This document shows, piece after piece, positions 39,048-41,735 of a stretch of 41,735 nucleotides of DNA. Both the position numbers and the translations under genes were made by a program. How positions within the stretch are numbered: the first letter of the stretch is position 1; each line of letters starts with the position of its first letter. The DNA comes from a virus, in the IMG/VR virus record IMGVR_UViG_3300006805_000054, positions 1 to 41,735 of that record; one strand, written 5' to 3'. The notes below the pieces were generated by a model. It was not told the origin of the DNA. It made no database searches and worked only from the letters and a program-made list of their open reading frames with translations.

Positions 39048-41735
39048 GTCAGGTCGGCATCAACGCTCTGGTGGACTCCATCGTGAACAGGCGGAATGCG
39101 GCCAGCGGCGGCGGCGCGGCGTCAGGGGTTGGCTCGCGTGTGGACGCCATTGTCGCCAGGCGGGAGAAGTTCGGGCGCACGAGGGCTCTGCCGACTCCGC
39201 AGCCGCTTGAAGAAAACCGCGCGGCAGACACCGTGCGATCGGCGGTATTGGCCGGGGTTGAGCAGATACCGAGCATGGCGGCTGGCCTTTCGCGCTTTGT
39301 GCAGTCCGGGCTGGCGTTCAAGCAGAACCCGCATGTTGGGTTGACGGTGGCCGCTGGCCAGGCCGCGGATGCGGCGACGGCCGACATGCGGCGAACAAAT
39401 CCCGTGTTCTCCAGAATGCCCGCCCCATCAGAGATGGCGATGAGCGCCGTGCAGGCGATGCCGCGGGTTGTCCAGTCTCCCACCGACAGGATGGTGTCTG
39501 GCGTCATGGGCGGCACGGCGAGCGCTGCCGACGCCACCGCGCGGAACGTCTCGGCCTTCATGCCCGAGCGTGCCAACGAACTCGGGTCGCCGGAGTGGTT
39601 CGGCCGGATTATCGGCGGCGTTGCCCCGCAAGTGGGGGTGCAGGCGGCGACCGCTGTTGCCACGGGCGGCGCCTCGGTCCCGTCGATGGCGCCGATGTTC
39701 CTCATGGAAGCGGGGGACTCCACCCAGACCTTCTACGAGGCGCTGAAAGAGCGCGGGTACAGCGACGAGGACGCGCTGGCCGGTGCGTTCGTCCCCGCCG
39801 TCGGCGCGGCGCTGGGCAAGAGCGCCATCGAGCAGTTTGGCGGCAAAGAAGAGGTCATTCGCCGCGTCGCGTCCGACATGGCAAAGGGCGTGCTTCGTGA
39901 CGCCCGCGGAATCGCAGGAACGATGGTGAGGTCGGCGGGCACGGGCTCGCTGGAAGAACTCTCCCAGGGTGAGATTGACCGGGCGACCGCCGCCGTGCTG
40001 TCGGGAAACTACGCGGCATTGGCCGGTCCGGAGGCAATGCGGGCCCGGCTGGAAGAAGCCGTTGGCGGGGCGATGGGCGAGTCGGTCGCTGCCGGTGGGG
40101 CTGAGTCTGTCGGCTCGCTCAACAACAGGCTCGATGCACGCCCCACCCGCGAAGGGGCTCCGCCCACACAGCGCCGAAACACCGCGCCAAGGCAGGCCCC
40201 GGGCACGGCACCGAGCCATGGCACCCAATCGGCACCGAGCTCGCCGGGGGTTCCCGTCGAGGACTACGCGAAGCTCTCCGCGTTGGAGCGGTTTGCGATC
40301 GACCGGCTCCGCGGCAGGAACGCAGACCCCAGCGACGCCGCGGCCGTCGGGCCGGAGGCCATCGCGGCGATCAACGCCCGCGTGGCGGCGATGAGCGCGG
40401 ACGAGCGGGCCGCCCTGCTCCGCCAGGTCGGCATTGTCGGTCCCGACGCGGGCGACGGCGGCGGTGCGGCGCAGGCCACAACGCCACCAAACGGCGGATC
40501 AACGCTGGACGAGTTGCTTGCGATCGACCCAGCCGAACAGGCGTTGATCGACGCCGACCCGACCACGCTCACCACCGAGGGCCGCGTGCGGCAGGCCGAG
40601 GCGACGGAGCGGGCGGTGCGACGAAGGGCGGAGGCGACCACCAACAACCCGCGTTTCCAAGAAGAGGAGGCGTGGAAGGCTGAAATGCTCCGGCGTGCCG
40701 GGGAGGGACAAGATGGCAGAGGGGACCGTCGAGGTGATTCCGACGAAGGCGGGGTCATGGCGTCCGGTCTGGGTGGCCCCAAGCCGGGCGGGGTGCCCGG
40801 AATCGGCCCGATGGATCAGCCCGAGGCGGCACGCGGCGTGGAGCCGGGCGTGGGCGGTGTGGTGGCGGGCCAAGGGGCGGCGGCTGTCGATCAGCCCGGA
40901 AATGTGGGAGGGGGGCAACCCGACGCCGAGGTAGCCAACTGGTTCGGTATGTCCGAACAGCAGATCCGCGAGGACCTGAACGACCGAATCACCAACCACA
41001 TGCAGTCTGGACAGACACGCGAAGAGGCGTTCAAGTCTGCGCAGAACGAACTCGAATCGGCTGCTATGGCCCTGCTTGGGCAGGATGGAGCCGTTCTCGA
41101 AGACGAGTATGGCGACCGCTACCAGGTCGAACACAAGTCGAGCACGCGTGGAGGCCCAAAGGATCAGTGGTCACTCTCGCAGTTGACACAAGATGGCAAG
41201 CCGATCGAGAACCCCAACGAACGACCGTGGATCGGACCCAAAGACGCCAAGTTGAGGGCGCGGAGTCTCCGGCGTGTGTCACCCAAGCAGTCCGGTAGCG
41301 TGCAGCCTTTGGGGACCGGCCAGGACTACGACACCCCGGAAGCACTGAGGAACGTCGGCATCGGACGCGAGTACGCAGGTCGTCGCGTTGCCGCGTCGAT
41401 GTCGGTTCGTGGCGAGCCAACATCAGACCTACGGGCGTTACAGGCGGCCGAGGATTACCGGAGCCGCGGACTTGACGTGCTTGTCCGTCGAGACGGTGAG
41501 GGATTCGGATACGTCATTGGAGTTGAACCCCAGCGGCCGGGGGCAGTGTCGGCCGCGCCACAGACCAAGGAGACCACCAATGAAGAAGGGCAAGAAGAAG
41601 GGCGGCAAGAAAGGCTGCTGACGAACCAAACGAGCGCCGCCCCACAGGCCGCGCCCGTTGTCTCTCCCCCTCCAGCGCCGGGCGCGGCTTCGGCCGCCCC
41701 GGCGTCTTTGCCCGACCTGGACGCGATGACGCACG
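39044..41735 (+). CDS. Giant internal virion/polyvalent protein (3' partial)
   Basis: ATG overlaps the previous stop. The frame is open for all 897 codons to the right edge, so the gene continues beyond it. The N-terminus carries two related short helices (INALVDSIVNRRN and GSRVDAIVARREK). Residues about 150-340 are Ala/Gly/Thr-rich and hydrophobic in places (IIGGVAPQVGVQAATAVATG, ALAGAFVPAVGAALGKSA), as in the large ejection proteins of podoviruses or large polyvalent proteins. Further on are helical and linker regions, a segment with alpha/beta character (ALLGQDGAVLEDEYGDRYQV) and a Pro/Ala-rich stretch near the edge. Enzymatic domains, if any, lie outside the window. Confidence 0.75.
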   Translation, partial: MSQVGINALVDSIVNRRNAASGGGAASGVGSRVDAIVARREKFGRTRALPTPQPLEENRAADTVRSAVLAGVEQIPSMAAGLSRFVQSGLAFKQNPHVGLTVAAGQAADAATADMRRTNPVFSRMPAPSEMAMSAVQAMPRVVQSPTDRMVSGVMGGTASAADATARNVSAFMPERANELGSPEWFGRIIGGVAPQVGVQAATAVATGGASVPSMAPMFLMEAGDSTQTFYEALKERGYSDEDALAGAFVPAVGAALGKSAIEQFGGKEEVIRRVASDMAKGVLRDARGIAGTMVRSAGTGSLEELSQGEIDRATAAVLSGNYAALAGPEAMRARLEEAVGGAMGESVAAGGAESVGSLNNRLDARPTREGAPPTQRRNTAPRQAPGTAPSHGTQSAPSSPGVPVEDYAKLSALERFAIDRLRGRNADPSDAAAVGPEAIAAINARVAAMSADERAALLRQVGIVGPDAGDGGGAAQATTPPNGGSTLDELLAIDPAEQALIDADPTTLTTEGRVRQAEATERAVRRRAEATTNNPRFQEEEAWKAEMLRRAGEGQDGRGDRRGDSDEGGVMASGLGGPKPGGVPGIGPMDQPEAARGVEPGVGGVVAGQGAAAVDQPGNVGGGQPDAEVANWFGMSEQQIREDLNDRITNHMQSGQTREEAFKSAQNELESAAMALLGQDGAVLEDEYGDRYQVEHKSSTRGGPKDQWSLSQLTQDGKPIENPNERPWIGPKDAKLRARSLRRVSPKQSGSVQPLGTGQDYDTPEALRNVGIGREYAGRRVAASMSVRGEPTSDLRALQAAEDYRSRGLDVLVRRDGEGFGYVIGVEPQRPGAVSAAPQTKETTNEEGQEEGRQERLLTNQTSAAPQAAPVVSPPPAPGAASAAPASLPDLDAMTH
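41580..41621 (+). CDS. Nested Lys-rich micro-ORF
   Basis: A 13-residue peptide, MKKGKKKGGKKGC, in another frame inside the giant gene. AAGGAG (41567-41572) lies seven bases before the ATG, an ideal ribosome site. The containing frame stays open and has normal codon use, so this is either a true nested peptide or a chance product of an A/G-rich stretch. Tiny Lys/Gly-rich peptides are found near virion genes in some phages. Confidence 0.3.
   Translation: MKKGKKKGGKKGC

Noticed and set aside
1-41735. CRISPR array, insertion sequence, integrase or complete toxin-antitoxin pair
   Set aside because: No regularly spaced repeats, no transposase or recombinase motif, and no recognisable toxin-antitoxin pair were found.

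Overview
This window is a stretch of a GC-rich double-stranded DNA bacteriophage (or prophage) genome. Almost every gene is on the + strand, genes overlap at ATGA, GTGA or TGATG junctions, and the gene order is that of a short-tailed (podovirus-like) phage: terminase, portal, scaffold, major capsid, adaptor, large beta-rich tail/nozzle proteins, lysis-type membrane proteins, tail fibre, then ejection proteins that run off the right edge. No tail tube, tape measure or sheath gene is visible, and there is no integrase, DNA polymerase or RNA polymerase in the window. Host clue: one early protein (6592-7101) ends in a PEP-CTERM-like tail (LPSPGAA, hydrophobic helix, Arg-Arg) of the flavour common in Phycisphaerae-type planctomycetes. 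That host assignment is an inference from one motif.

Layout. 1-9420 is an early/accessory block: an ASCH-like protein cut by the left edge, a DUF3268 zinc protein, three DNA methyltransferases of different types, a RuvC-like resolvase, small winged-helix-like and membrane miniproteins, and several unknowns. 9407-9604 is a repeat-rich, apparently regulatory junction. 9605-13201 carries an SGNH-hydrolase-like virion protein and other unknowns. 13202-13760 is an odd islet, a LuxR-type HTH gene facing the only minus-strand gene. 13778-18170 holds the packaging genes and portal; the large terminase seems to carry a second, degenerate RNase H-like domain. 18228-21973 is a cassette of small genes lodged between portal and scaffold. 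It begins with a protein that looks like the Acb2/Tad1 family of phage nucleotide-sponge immune evaders and ends with a sigma-factor-like protein. 22100-41735 is the virion assembly, lysis, tail and ejection region.

The most interesting candidate system is regulatory. Four genes (10123, 11838, 16350, 18228) are preceded by the same compact element: a TAnnnT -10-like hexamer, a short leader, and a hairpin whose loop presents the Shine-Dalgarno sequence, with the start codon 38-40 nt from the hexamer. Three of the four also share primary sequence. The scaffold gene has a longer, different folded leader that could hide its ribosome site. With a phage-encoded sigma-like protein and a LuxR-type HTH protein, this suggests dedicated control of late genes, including the putative immune-evasion gene. 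Three intergenic terminator-like hairpins share a common layout (stop codon, C-run, hairpin, short T-stretch, ribosome site) and separate transcription units.

All identifications come from reading the sequence and from remembered family motifs; no database search was run.
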